NCBI RefSeq assembly: GCF_034702125.1 | Contig: NC_085873.1 | Span: forward strand, 51,865,150 to 51,929,149 | Direction of reading: 5' to 3' | DNA from: Engraulis encrasicolus | Lineage: Eukaryota > Chordata > Actinopteri > Clupeiformes > Engraulidae | Length of the DNA stretch: 64,000 nt | Part shown: in pieces, positions 44,148-54,430 of the stretch | Layout: each line of letters starts with the position of its first letter | How positions within the stretch are numbered: position 1 is the first letter of the stretch | Translations under genes and position numbers: made by a program | The notes under the pieces: generated by a model | Database searches by the model: none | Seen by the model: the letters and a program-made list of their open reading frames with translations, nothing else | Told to the model about the DNA's origin: nothing

Positions 44148-45041
44148 GGTTTGCTAGTTTAATATAAATTATACACCTATTTAGGCCCAAAACCTATAAC
44201 TGTCCGATGGATTTCAATGGAAATCAATGCATTTCAATGTAATGCAAAGCACATTACATAACTAAGGTATAGTGGAATGTAGGAAGTTGTGAGATGCCTC
44301 AATGCACATTATATCACATCTACAGTGTATAGACCTAAGAAAATATATGGATTGGATAGCTTATTAGAAATAACCCACTTATTTTAGACCCACAACTCAT
44401 GGCCGTCCATTAAAAATCAATGCATTTAAAAGTATGAAATCTTTAGGACTTTACAGAGCTTATGTAGGGATAGAGGAAGTTGGGAGATGTTTCAATGCAC
44501 ATTATGAACCTTTGGAAAATATATGGATTAGATTGCTAAATGCACATAATTCAGGTACTTTAGATGCTGACCATTGAAATGCATTGCAAATGCAAGTTCT
44601 GCAATTACATTGTAGAACTAAGGTAGAGGAATGTAGGAAGTTGGGAGATATCACAACACAAATGTCACATCCAGTGGATCTTTAGAAAGCCTACATACAT
44701 TATGTTAAATAATCTTTTTTCAGTCAGTGGGCCAGGACACATTTAGCCTATATTTCTAATAAATTAAAGTGATGGTAGGCATGTGCTGGAGATGCATGCT
44801 AAGATGTCCTAAAATGGGCCAGAGTGCTATCGATACAAACTTGATCACGCTTACTTCTTTTTCATGAAAAGAAATTTTCTTTTGGCAATTTTGTTTTGTT
44901 GAACCTCAAACCCATAAGCACTGGTAGTATTGAGTCACCCATGAAGTGAAAAAATGTTGCCTGGTCTCCTTTTATCATATAGCCTACTTGCAGTTATGGA
45001 AAAAGTTTCTGACACCCTGTGGATGATTAGTTGATGGGCAT

Positions 45042-45413
45042 GTGGATGTTATTTTGATTGCTGGTTGCTGGCGCAACAAATTGGAGAATGATAGGGGTAA
45101 GTTTCACGAACAGTTTCAATTTCTGACTAATGAGTTGATTTCAGAACACATGACACTAAGCGCCTCTGGTTCAGTTCCTCTGGCTTTTGAGGATGTCTTT
45201 GAACTTCATACTGTAAACCCTTACTGGGAAGCAGGGACGTGCACAGGAATTTCAAAGGGCAGTTGCTCTAACCTGAAGAAAGGGCAACCCCCCCCCCCCA
45301 AAAAAAAAACCATCAACAATGAGCGGCCTTCAGAATTTTTAGGAAACTGCACCATGGGTATTATTATTTTTAGTAGTAGTAGGCCTAGTAGAAGTAGTAT
45401 ATTATTGTCATAA
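45042..45413 (+). other. Open frame of 123 codons in the foldback core, doubtful
   Basis: The frame starts MDVILIAGCWRNKLEND and includes HEQFQFLTNELISE before crossing at 45232 into the hAT insertion, where it turns into low-complexity sequence. The first 63 codons look protein-like and may be a relic of a gene carried by the foldback element. No family is recognised, and the frame is closed soon after the point where the insertion would be removed. Confidence 0.25.
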
Positions 45414-47485
45414 TTATTAATATTTTTTATTGTATAGTATCCTGAATATGCGTACCATATGATATAACATGCTAGTTTTTAAACATGTAGGCCTACCTAT
45501 TAATCATATCAGAGATGATCAGCCTTATGCCCACCTGCCCTAAATGTCTCCTGATCCACATTTCCTCATGTGTGGTATGTGGCTGCCCCTAAATTAAATG
45601 AAATTATGAGAAAAAGCCTTGATAGTTTTTAAACCTGTATCAGTCACAGAGATTATCAGTCTTATGCCTACCTGCCCTATGTGCAGAGGTCTGTGGCTCT
45701 GAGTCATCCTCATCTTAAATGAAATGAAATGATGAGTAAATTAATAGGCTAAATATGAGGATGCTTAATCAATTAACCCACTGTCATCTTTATAATCCTT
45801 GTAGCAGCCAAAGTAGACTTTAAGTTATAATAAATAGAAATAGTTAAAAATTGTTAAAAAGATCATTTAATTTGAATTTGAAATTTAGGCATATTCCATG
45901 ATTAAAATGATGAATATTATATAGGAAAGCTAAAACAATAAGAATTCACAGGTTTAGGTCATTTGTTGGGTCTTTTGTAGCCTATATTAAAAATGTGTAC
46001 TGTCGCTTTAAGAATGGACGAGCCGGCTTTCATTTCAGATCGCAAAGAACCGTGGCGTGGGAGCACCAGTTCTTATATGTTGCTCTGAAGCTCCGAGCAT
46101 CTCGCAGAATTTATAACCTTTTATTTTCATTACAGATATTTTAGTTAGTTCATGCACATTTTGTAGGCCTATGTCTTGAGAAGAACAGTAGGCCTAAACG
46201 TCAGTTATCACGTGGAGTGGATTTATTTCAATTAGGCCTACATGGACATTGACAGTGGAAACAGTAGCCTATCTTTGGGTCGGAGAATAGGCTATATCAG
46301 CGTAAGAAAACGCACTTTCCTAGCGGTCTCACCAAGATCAAACCTCTACAATCCTGAAAAAGATTATCTGCCTCACCTGCACCTGTTCATTTTTTTCGCA
46401 GCCAACTCTGCAGAGATGTGCTTCCTTTAGCTAGCCTACCCCCTTAAGTTATCTCTTGCTTGATAAAACGACATGTCATCTGCATGTTTCTTAGTTGGGT
46501 TAGCCTTCCACAAAACAACCTGAGCCATGTAAAACGTTGACTGCAAGCAAGATAGCTGGCTGTCGTATTCCCCCAATATCTGAACGTGGCACACCCCGGC
46601 TGTCAGATTATTTAGGATCAAACGTCCTAAACTCGAGATCGGCTTTAAGAGACATTAATTGTGATCATGTAGTTTAATACTGTGTAGTCTGCTGTGTTTC
46701 CAGCTCACCTCAGGCCGTCAGGGCAGTCGCTCTACTCCCACGACATCTTCGACATATTTTGCGTCTCTGCCCTGGTCGCATGCTTGTTCCCCCCTCCCTC
46801 CCAAGTAGAGCTGCGCGTGCCCCCCGCATCGCGCATGCTGCCCCTCCCTTTGCCTATCTCTCGAGGTGCAGGTGAATCTGAATTTGAAAACTTAATTTAG
46901 GAAGCTTCAATCAAAAATACGAATTGCAAAGCAAATCAGTTGAAACATGAAATCTTAGCCAATTTTTCCGAGGCATATCTAGCCTACAGCTGGCTGTCGG
47001 TTTTTTTGCTACCTAAACGTGGCGCTGGCTGGCTGTCAGATGTATGATAGCCTAACTAAAAGTTCTAAACTCAACATTGTATCAGAGAGGTTGATTGTGA
47101 ACATATTTTGTACCCTAATATGTAGACTGTGTGTAGGGCTCTAGCCGACACCCAGGCATCTTCAAAATCTTTCATGTGTCTTATAGAATCTCAAGCGCCT
47201 ATCGCGTGCCTTCTCCCTCCCCACCGGAGTTGTTGCGTAGCCTACCTACCTCACATCGCTCGTGCCCATTCTCGACGGGTCTGATGAATTTGTATGACTG
47301 ACTTAAGTCTTTATTGTACAAAACTTCAATCAAAATTATGAATTATAAAGAAATCAAATGATATTGAAATATGAAATTATAATTGCCATATTATTTTCCC
47401 CTCCCTTGGAAGGGCAATATCAGCCAATGTGGGCAAAAGGGCCGTTGCTCGGGCACCGTGGGCAACTATGCTCTGCACGTGCCTG
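45232..47485. mobile_element. hAT element (2254 bp) inserted in the foldback core
   Basis: It begins CAGGGACGTGCACAG and ends CTCTGCACGTGCCTG, flanked by a perfect 8-bp duplication CTGGGAAG (45224-45231 and 47486-47493). Both subterminal regions contain GGGCAAC and GTTGCTC motifs. No intact transposase is seen. Internal sequence near 46010-46110 is CpG-richer and could be a former promoter or 5' end. Confidence 0.92.
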
Positions 47486-47493
47486 CTGGGAAG

Positions 47494-48894
47494 TGACAGG
47501 GTGATCATACCTGTTTTGGTGGCTGTGAGACCCTTGCTTCCCACATCCCTCAGACGTTTTGGTGATGTATATTGCCACAAACCTTCTGCATCTAACCTCT
47601 TCAATGCAGACTTCAATTTCCCAGCTGCGATGTACCATTCCATGATATAAAAACAAATAATAAGCTGGTTGTCTGAGGGCATGTGGAGGCAATCTCCAAA
47701 GGAAATGGCTGTATGAATAGGAAACTGAAGGATACACCAATATCTCCAGCCTTCTTGGGAGCTGATGCTGCCTCATTCTCATTGCAGGTCTCCTCTTGCA
47801 CTAAGTAACCACAAGTGATGCCTTTTCCCTTACCACTGATCTCTGGACTCACGATACAGTATGTCTGAATTTAGTGTCATCTGTAGTCATGCCTTGTTGC
47901 ACTGCAAGTTGTGAGATTGGTAATGGGCATCTTGAAACTTCAAGCCACATCTTGATGTAAGCTGAAAGTCCTCTTTCCAGTTACTGTTCAAATGGGGACT
48001 TTCTTAAATGGGGGGCACATCACTGAGCTCATGGGGCATGGCGCCAAAGACATCAGCAAGATCCAGGAAGATTACATGGAGGTTCTTTGTCCCAGCTTTG
48101 CTGTTTGGGTAACACACAGTATGACCTGACACTAAATCCAGACATGCTGCCCTTTGAACAGTATCAATGTGCATGATTGGCCATCATTTGTGAAATAACA
48201 CTGAAAAGGAGATTAATTTCCAAAATAGTAAGTGAGGAAATTGTGTTGAACTGGCAGATGTTCATTTGTATCCTTTTCCTTAGAGATCAGGACCCCACCT
48301 GCTCTACGCCCCACTTCACACTACACACTTCACATGCAGTCAATGATTTCAATTCACTTTGTGTGCTTCACTCTATTAGACTCAGAGGCAACAATCAATG
48401 CAAGGCACTAGTTTCCCTTGAATATCTTTTCTTCCTTGATGAATCATCAAATCCCTGTGAGATTCCTTCTTCCCTCCAGCATGTTTGTGGAGTTATATTC
48501 CCGCTGGTTGGTGTTCTCACAAGTCTGTAGTATAGTTATTGTTCATCATGTACTTACTCATTCTCCAACATCTCAGTCACAACACATATGAAATTAAACA
48601 GGACTCACCTGATGCCATTTCTGTCTGTATCATGATGTACCTAGTCTTATGTGTCTTTGACACTAGAGCAGTCAACACACCCAACATACCCAGCAAGTCA
48701 GATTGTACGGTATGTTTAAAAAAGACACATTTTCAGAAAAAGTAATGGTCTAGTTTAGTTCCAGACAAAATGAAAATACTGTTATGCAGGATCTCCATGT
48801 ACTGTTCTTGAAACTGATGTGTGTGCAATTGCAATCGCATCTTCCAGTTTTCTCCGTTACACTTTAGACCTACCTTCATTCTGTAATATAGCCT
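47494..48894. other. Right part of the foldback core, no gene recognised
   Basis: On the minus strand a frame through 47682-47494 reads protein-like (GKLKSALKRLDAEGLW and SPKRLRDVGSKG) and would continue for about 40 codons across the left side of the hAT insertion if that were absent. This hints at a degraded minus-strand gene of the foldback element. I do not recognise the family, and the rest of the core has stops in all frames. Confidence 0.3.
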
Positions 48895-49144
48895 AGTTTG
48901 ATTTGATTTTCAATGGCTAGATGAGTTTTGAGTCTAAAATAACTGTACTGCATATCAAGCCCATTTGTTTTCCAAAGGTCTACAGTAGCTATATATTGTG
49001 CATTGAGAGATCTGTCATCTTACAATATACAATACCTTAGTTCTGTAATGCACTTTGCATTACCTGGAAATGCTTTGATTTTCAATGGACGGCTATGAGG
49101 TTTGGGTCTAAATAACTCTGTAATGTGTATCAAACTGTCTAATC

Positions 49145-49345
49145 CAGGGGTGCCCAACCTATTCCAACTCGGGGTCCCCTTGAAATGTTCATACTTCTTC
49201 AGGGCTCATCACTGACTGAAAAAATAAAACAAAACATACACTACAAACAAATGTGATTTTGATTTTTAGAAAATGATTTCAAGTCCCACTTGGAATACAG
49301 TAAGGGCCAACCAGTGGGCCCAGGCCTAAAGTTCGAGAATCATTG
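49145..49345. mobile_element. Short hAT MITE inserted in the right foldback arm
   Basis: It starts CAGGGGTGCCCAACCT and ends AAGTTCGAGAATCATTG. It has no counterpart in the left arm. The flanks GTCTAATC and ATCTAGTC share six of eight positions. It is 201 bp and non-coding. Confidence 0.78.
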
Positions 49346-50380
49346 ATCTAGTCCATATACTTTCTAAAGGTCTACATACTCTAGATGTGATATAATATGC
49401 ATTGGGACAACTCCCAATTTCCTACATTCCTCTACAACACATTTCTGTAATATACTTTGCATTACATTGCATTACATTGCATTTTCATTCAAATCCATTG
49501 GACAATTATGAGTTCTAGGCCTAAAATAGCAACATACCTTATATTCGGCGATCAAACCCATGTATTTTCTGAAAGCACACACTCTCCAGATATGATATAG
49601 CAAAAGTTGCAATCCAACCTATCCCCCTGGGGTCTCCCAACTTCCTCTATCCGTACTTCTGTAAAGTACATTGTACTTTGAAATGCATTGATTTTTAATG
49701 GACGGCCATGAGGTGTGGGTATAAAATAACTGTGTAATTTCTATTAAGCTATCCAATCCATTTATTTTCCAAGGTCTACACACTCCAGGTGTGATATAAT
49801 GTGCATTGTGACATCTCCCAACTTCCTACATTCCTCTATACCATAGTTATGTAATGTGTTTGGTATTACATAGCAATGCATTGATTTCCATTGAAATCCA
49901 TTAGACAGTTATGGGTTTTTGGCCTAAATAGGTGTATAATTTATATTAAACTAGCAAACCCATATATTTTCTGAAAGCCCACACTCTACAGACATGATAT
50001 AGCAAGTCTTAGGATTTGACCCACCCTCCTACAGGCTTCTGCATCAATCTAACCTGGCATTATATTGCTGAAAAAGTGTATGACGGATATATTTTGACCT
50101 ATATAATTCATAGGAAAGTGCATTATCCATCAAAATTGTATATTTTTAAAATCCCTAAGGTGTCTACATGTGATGTAACATCAATAAAAATATATTCCAT
50201 CATCACAGACACTTCCATACGCCTACATCCATATATAGGCATGTATTGCGAAATGCACTGGGTGTCATTATAAAAGTGAGTAAAAATATAAGAAAGCTAC
50301 CACTTCCAGAGGGCTATCATACCAAATAATGTCCCTCAGGCATGGAGGATTACAAAAAACATTGATAGACTTTGCCACCC

Positions 50381-50676
50381 CAGGTGATACCAACTTCTGC
50401 TCCGGCCCATGGACTATTTGTGTAAACCTCCCTATCCACCCTGCAGGTCTTAACCGCTTGATGAAAATGAAAAAAAAAATCAAGCTGCATGAGCTCTTCT
50501 TTTTCTTTACCATAAGCACATGGTATCTAGAGCAGGGAGAATATGGCTGGCAGCCTGTTGTGACATTGTGGACGCGCAAGTGTGGGTGTTTGACATTGTG
50601 GACGGGCAAATGTGGGCGTTCGTAAGCTGTGGCATGGCATCCTGCCAAACTGTCAGCATGGTTGAGCTCGGAGGTA
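50381..50676. other. Unique DNA with a two-copy motif
   Basis: TGACATTGTGGACGxGCAA and TGTGGGxGTT are duplicated at about 50560-50625. No gene recognised. Confidence 0.5.
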
Positions 50677-50891
50677 CAGGGTTGCCAGGGTTGATCATTT
50701 ACAGTCCAAAACTGCACAAAACCCGCCTGGAAACACTAAATCCCACCCAATTAAAACTAAATTCTAATGATTTCTATGGCCATAAATCTGCAGAAAAACC
50801 TGCCCAGATGCCCTTTTTACCTGTTTTCCCCATCAGACGACCATCCCAAACAGCCCAATTGGGCGGGAAACAGCCCCACCTGGCAACACTG
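50677..50891. mobile_element. Short hAT-type MITE, TIR CAGGGTTGCCAGG
   Basis: It starts CAGGGTTGCCAGG and ends CCTGGCAACACTG, flanked by CGGAGGTA and CTGGGGTA (six of eight). It is 215 bp, related by terminus to the element at 12181-12723. Confidence 0.8.
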
Positions 50892-51631
50892 CTGGGGTAC
50901 AGTACGATTCCCCAGATCAGCTTACACCTCATCAGCTCTGCTGGCTGACTGCAACACATACGGATGGATTTCCCATTAAGCTTATTGTAGCGTCTCCATT
51001 TGAATGTCTTTTATCTTAATTCTCCATCCATTTACAGTAGGAATCCATCCATCATGATGTTGTTATTTTTTTTACCAGAAATAGCCCTTTAATGCGTGTC
51101 GTACCTCCTGTGGAACACTGTAATAGACATTGAAAGTTAACTACTATAGTAGTACACTACTATGACAGTGCATGGGGCCTTTAGTAATACATTATGACTT
51201 GGTCATTGCCATTCTGGTAACAGCTAATTTATAATGCCGTGTCTTAAGGGGTTAAGTGAAGCTCTATTTTACTGAGGAGAAAACCCAAAGGTCGATAAGT
51301 GATGCGATCATCATCCACTGCTAATTAGTGAAGCAGGTGCAAATGGTTTGATGTGAAACACTAATGGTTAGCTACTTTGTTGATTGCAATGCGATTTCCC
51401 ATTGGCAACAACCTAAGTTGCTTACTGCTAACAACTACGCTTTACAGAAATGCACACCTGGATTGCCAATACTATAATGAAAACTATAGACATCAATAAA
51501 ATTGCCCCAAATTTACTTAAAGGAAACAGAAACTGTCTTTTATTGTGCAAGAAAGTGTTTCTGCTGAGAGTTCATTGTGTGAGCCATATCTGATGGAAGG
51601 GTTACTCATGAGCCCTGTGTCATGAAAAGCA
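50892..51631. other. Unique AT-rich DNA, nothing recognised
   Basis: No tandem repeat, transposon terminus or protein-like frame was seen. Confidence 0.4.
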
Positions 51632-51762
51632 TGCAAGCTGGCGTTTTGTGTATTATAAAGTGTTCTTCACTGTTCATTGCAAGGCAAGCTGGCGTTTTGT
51701 GCATTATAAAGTGTTCTTCACTGTTCATTGCAAGGCAAGCTGGCGTTTTGTGCATTATAAGG
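51632..51762. repeat. Minisatellite, 51-bp unit, nearly three copies
   Basis: Units starting at 51633, 51684 and 51735 contain GCAAGCTGGCGTTTTGTGxA and AAGTGTTCTTCACTGTTCAT; the last is partial. Confidence 0.93.
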
Positions 51763-52158
51763 CTCCCTGGATGCTCCTATTGAATTATTAAAGGTCATGT
51801 AAAAATGTTTTCCGATGTCGTGCAACAACAATAGTGGAGTTTTAATAGCGCTGTAGAGCTCAGGGAGGCCATGTATTGCTCAGCATAATAATCCACACAG
51901 TGTTTGATTTTCAGATTAATTTTTAATCATACACAAGAGTCTTTTATCACCCCAGTTATGTTATGTGGGGTTCTGCGAGGGAGGCAGTGTGGACTTAGCC
52001 TGCTCTCTGGATCTTGTTGTGGAGTTAATCAGTCAATGTTTCCACATGATCTCCGAGTGGGTCGGGGTATTGAATAGGGATGAGGTGCGCTAGTGAGGCA
52101 CACACACACACACACATGGTGGGACTAAATGATCTCTGAGGAGAGCGGCAGGAGGATG
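51763..52158. other. Unique DNA, nothing recognised
   Basis: Includes a very short (CA)n at about 52099-52116. No gene. Confidence 0.4.
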
Positions 52159-52365
52159 GGGCAGTAAAGGACCTCATGGAGCAGTAAAGGACCTCATGGG
52201 GCAGTAAAGGACCTCATGGGGCAGTAAAGGACCTCATGGGGCAGTAAAGGACCTCATGGGGCAGTAAAGGACCTCATGGGGCAGTAAAGGACCTCATGGG
52301 GCAGTAAAGGACCTCATGGGGCAGTAAAGGACCTCATGGGGCAGGAGGATGGGGCAGTAAAGGAC
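52159..52365. repeat. Minisatellite, nine near-identical 20-bp units
   Basis: Nine copies of GCAGTAAAGGACCTCATGGG with an exact 20-bp period start at 52161. Single differences occur only at the edges, and a related GGAGGATGGGGCAGTAAAGG lies on both sides. The near-identity implies very recent expansion. Confidence 0.97.
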
Positions 52366-52924
52366 GTAATTTTTCACCAAATGGTGATGCTCTAATAGAT
52401 TGTCAAGACTCAGTGAAGTTGGCCATATTGTTTTTTTTGTTTGGTTGGCTTGAGAGGAAGCGAACGAGCCTTTTCACTCTTATTGTCACTCTCTGCTCAA
52501 CGCATATCACGGCCGTTAACCAGCAGACTTTGACTGAACAACTATTGTGCACTCTGTTGGATAAAAAGTAAAGGGAAGAAAAGGCAACAGCCTGATTTGT
52601 TTCATGTCTGTCTGCTTTATTTATATTTGTGTTTTTTGCCTTCTTTCTCTCCTGATACCTATTAAAAATGACAGGATCTCTGCACAGAGCACTCAATCAA
52701 ATTTCCAGGCTCAAAGACCACAACAAGCAGACCAGAAATAGACTTTGCCATCACAACATCTGATGTGTTTTGAATGTTAAAGCTGAGATGATAGCCAACA
52801 GATGTGGGTGTCAACAGCATGCATTGTCAGGTGCATATTTACTGCTTAGCACTAAGCCCTGCTCAGATGAGACATCAAAAGTACGCCATTTTGCCAAAGT
52901 ATCGACATCGCTCTACCTCAGAAA

Positions 52925-52926
<2 letters not shown>
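52366..52926. other. Unique DNA, nothing recognised
   Basis: No repeats or protein-like frames recognised. Confidence 0.4.
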
Positions 52927-52982
<56 letters not shown>

Positions 52983-53022
52983 GCGTGTGCGCGTGCGTGT
53001 GCGCGTGCGCGTGCGTGTGTAG
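52927..53022. repeat. (TG)n microsatellite ending in (TGCG)n
   Basis: About 50 bp of TG repeat followed by about 45 bp of GTGCG variants. Confidence 0.97.
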
Positions 53023-53425
53023 GCAGGTGATGTGAGTTGAAGAAGTTATATAGCTCTATATCTGACTTCCCCTCTCAACTCCCATTACCCAGCAGAGCAC
53101 AGATAAGCAGAAGACTTCAGATGACAAGCCCCCCCACTCTCCCTCTCCCTGCTGCCAAGACACAGAAAAAAATCCTTTAGGAAGTTAAAGGAATAGAGCG
53201 GTGGCTATGTATGAAGTCTATGGATGGATATGAATGATGTTCTAATGAACGCAGTGCTGGAAGTGGAAAGTGACTATAATCAGCACTTGACTAAAGGTAT
53301 CAGACTATTGTGTCATGAAGACCAAAGCACCTGTCCCTCACCATTTGGTATTTCAATTGGGGTTGACTCTGCTAAAGCCCACATTGACACGGGCCAAATC
53401 AGAACTGATTTTTATTTCAATGGCA
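53023..53425. other. Unique DNA, nothing recognised
   Basis: A 68-codon frame at 53224-53430 has no recognised features. Confidence 0.4.
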
Positions 53426-53692
53426 CTTAAATGACATAGGATGGGCCCTCTTAGCCTCTTAAATGACATAGGATGGGGCCCTCTTATGACATAGGATGGG
53501 GACTTATTAGCCTCTTAAATGAGGATGGGGCCCTATTAGCCATTTGAATGACATAGGATGGGCCCCCATTAGCCTCTTAAATGACATAGGATGGGGCCTC
53601 TTAGCCATAGGATGGGGCCCTAAGCCATAGGATGGGGCCCTCTTAGCCATAGGATGGGGCCCTAAGCCATAGGATGGGGCCCTGTTAGCCTC
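53426..53692. repeat. Minisatellite of CATAGGATGGGGCCCT units
   Basis: About ten units share (GA)CATAGGATGGGGCCCTCT and TTAGCC, with a longer form that adds TCTTAAATGA and a shorter 20-bp form (AGCCATAGGATGGGGCCCT) towards the right end. Confidence 0.92.
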
Positions 53693-53732
53693 TTCCTGCC
53701 ACTGTCCTGTTCCAACCTCCACCGCAGATACT

Positions 53733-53802
53733 GTATCCTAGTCCCTAGTCAACCAATGGAGTGATTAGATGCCCCTAGTCAACCAATGGAGTGATTAGAT
53801 GT
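53733..53802. repeat. Two-copy tandem repeat of about 34 bp
   Basis: CCCTAGTCAACCAATGGAGT and GATTAGATG occur twice in tandem. Confidence 0.9.
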
Positions 53803-53954
53803 ATCCTTTTCACCCCTGATGGATTATGGCGGTCTCTGTTTATGTATATTCCTGCGGAGCTGCTTTTCAGATGGTAATTTTCAAAAGATCTTCAGTCACC
53901 TCTTCCTCTCTTTATCCCTGAGGAGTAACAAAAGCAAATCACTGACAAGTGAAG

Positions 53955-54052
53955 GAATTATAGCCTACAGTACCTGCAGCAAGACCAAAGAAATTATAGC
54001 CTACCAGCAGCAAGACCAAAGGAATATAGCCTACCAGCAGCAAGACCACCTG
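53955..54052. repeat. Three-copy tandem repeat of about 30 bp
   Basis: Units of ATTATAGCCTACxAGCAGC followed by AAGACCAAAG; the last is truncated. It lies just before a hAT-like terminus (TTTGAGAATCCCTG at about 54080). Confidence 0.85.
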
Positions 54053-54090
54053 AACTCTGTCGCGGACCCCGAACCAGACTTTGAGAATCC

Positions 54091-54270
54091 CTGCTCTAAA
54101 TGAGTTTTTCCCATTACCAGTCAAAATGGCTAATAGATGTCAATCTACCTAGCCAGATACACTCACTAATTGGTCAAAGTGGCTACTTGTAAGCTTCTTT
54201 TAAACTGGCCAAACTAAATTCTCGCCATGCAGCATTTGTCAGCTTGTGCTGATGTTAATGTAGAGCCCTG
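54091..54270. mobile_element. Short relative of the 8334-9704 hAT element
   Basis: It begins CTGCTCTAAATGAGTTTTTC and ends GTTAATGTAGAGCCCTG, matching the termini and the TTACCAGxCAAAATGGCTA subterminal block of the larger element, but is only 180 bp. No target duplication is clear. Confidence 0.7.
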
Positions 54271-54430
54271 GCCACAGTATTATAGCCTGGCGACGCCATC
54301 CATGTACTCCACCCAAAGATTTTGGCTCCGCACATCGTCTGGCAAAAGCCTCGAGCTCGGTTCTCTCAGTGTTTCGCCAATCTGCAAACAGTTGAGAGTG
54401 GTGACGTAGAACTCACCCGCGAGCTCCGTT

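Larger units (their letters stand above)
43248..50380. mobile_element. Foldback-like 7.1-kb element with 1.5-kb inverted arms
   Basis: The left edge GGGTGGCAAAGTCTATCAAT and the right edge ATTGATAGACTTTGCCACCC are inverted. Inverted similarity then continues for roughly 1.5 kb into each side (to about 44715 and back to about 48895), interrupted only by insertions. Inside each arm are four to five tandem units of about 200 bp, each with a TATATTTTCTGAAAG-like block, a CTCCCAACTTCCTACATTCC-like block and a TTTCCATTGAAATCCATT-like block (right-arm orientation). The core (about 44716-48894) contains a later hAT insertion and no recognised transposase. Long arms of tandem units are the hallmark of foldback elements; the family assignment is inference. 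No clear target duplication was found. Confidence 0.85.

Noticed and set aside
46694..46900. Possible exon with acceptor-like TTTCCAG
   Set aside because: It lies inside the 2254-bp hAT element, and the translation has no recognised features.
52159..52343. CRISPR-like regular repeats
   Set aside because: Units are directly adjacent with no unique spacers, and the context is a vertebrate genome; this is a minisatellite. The same applies to 19864-20335 and 21295-21655.
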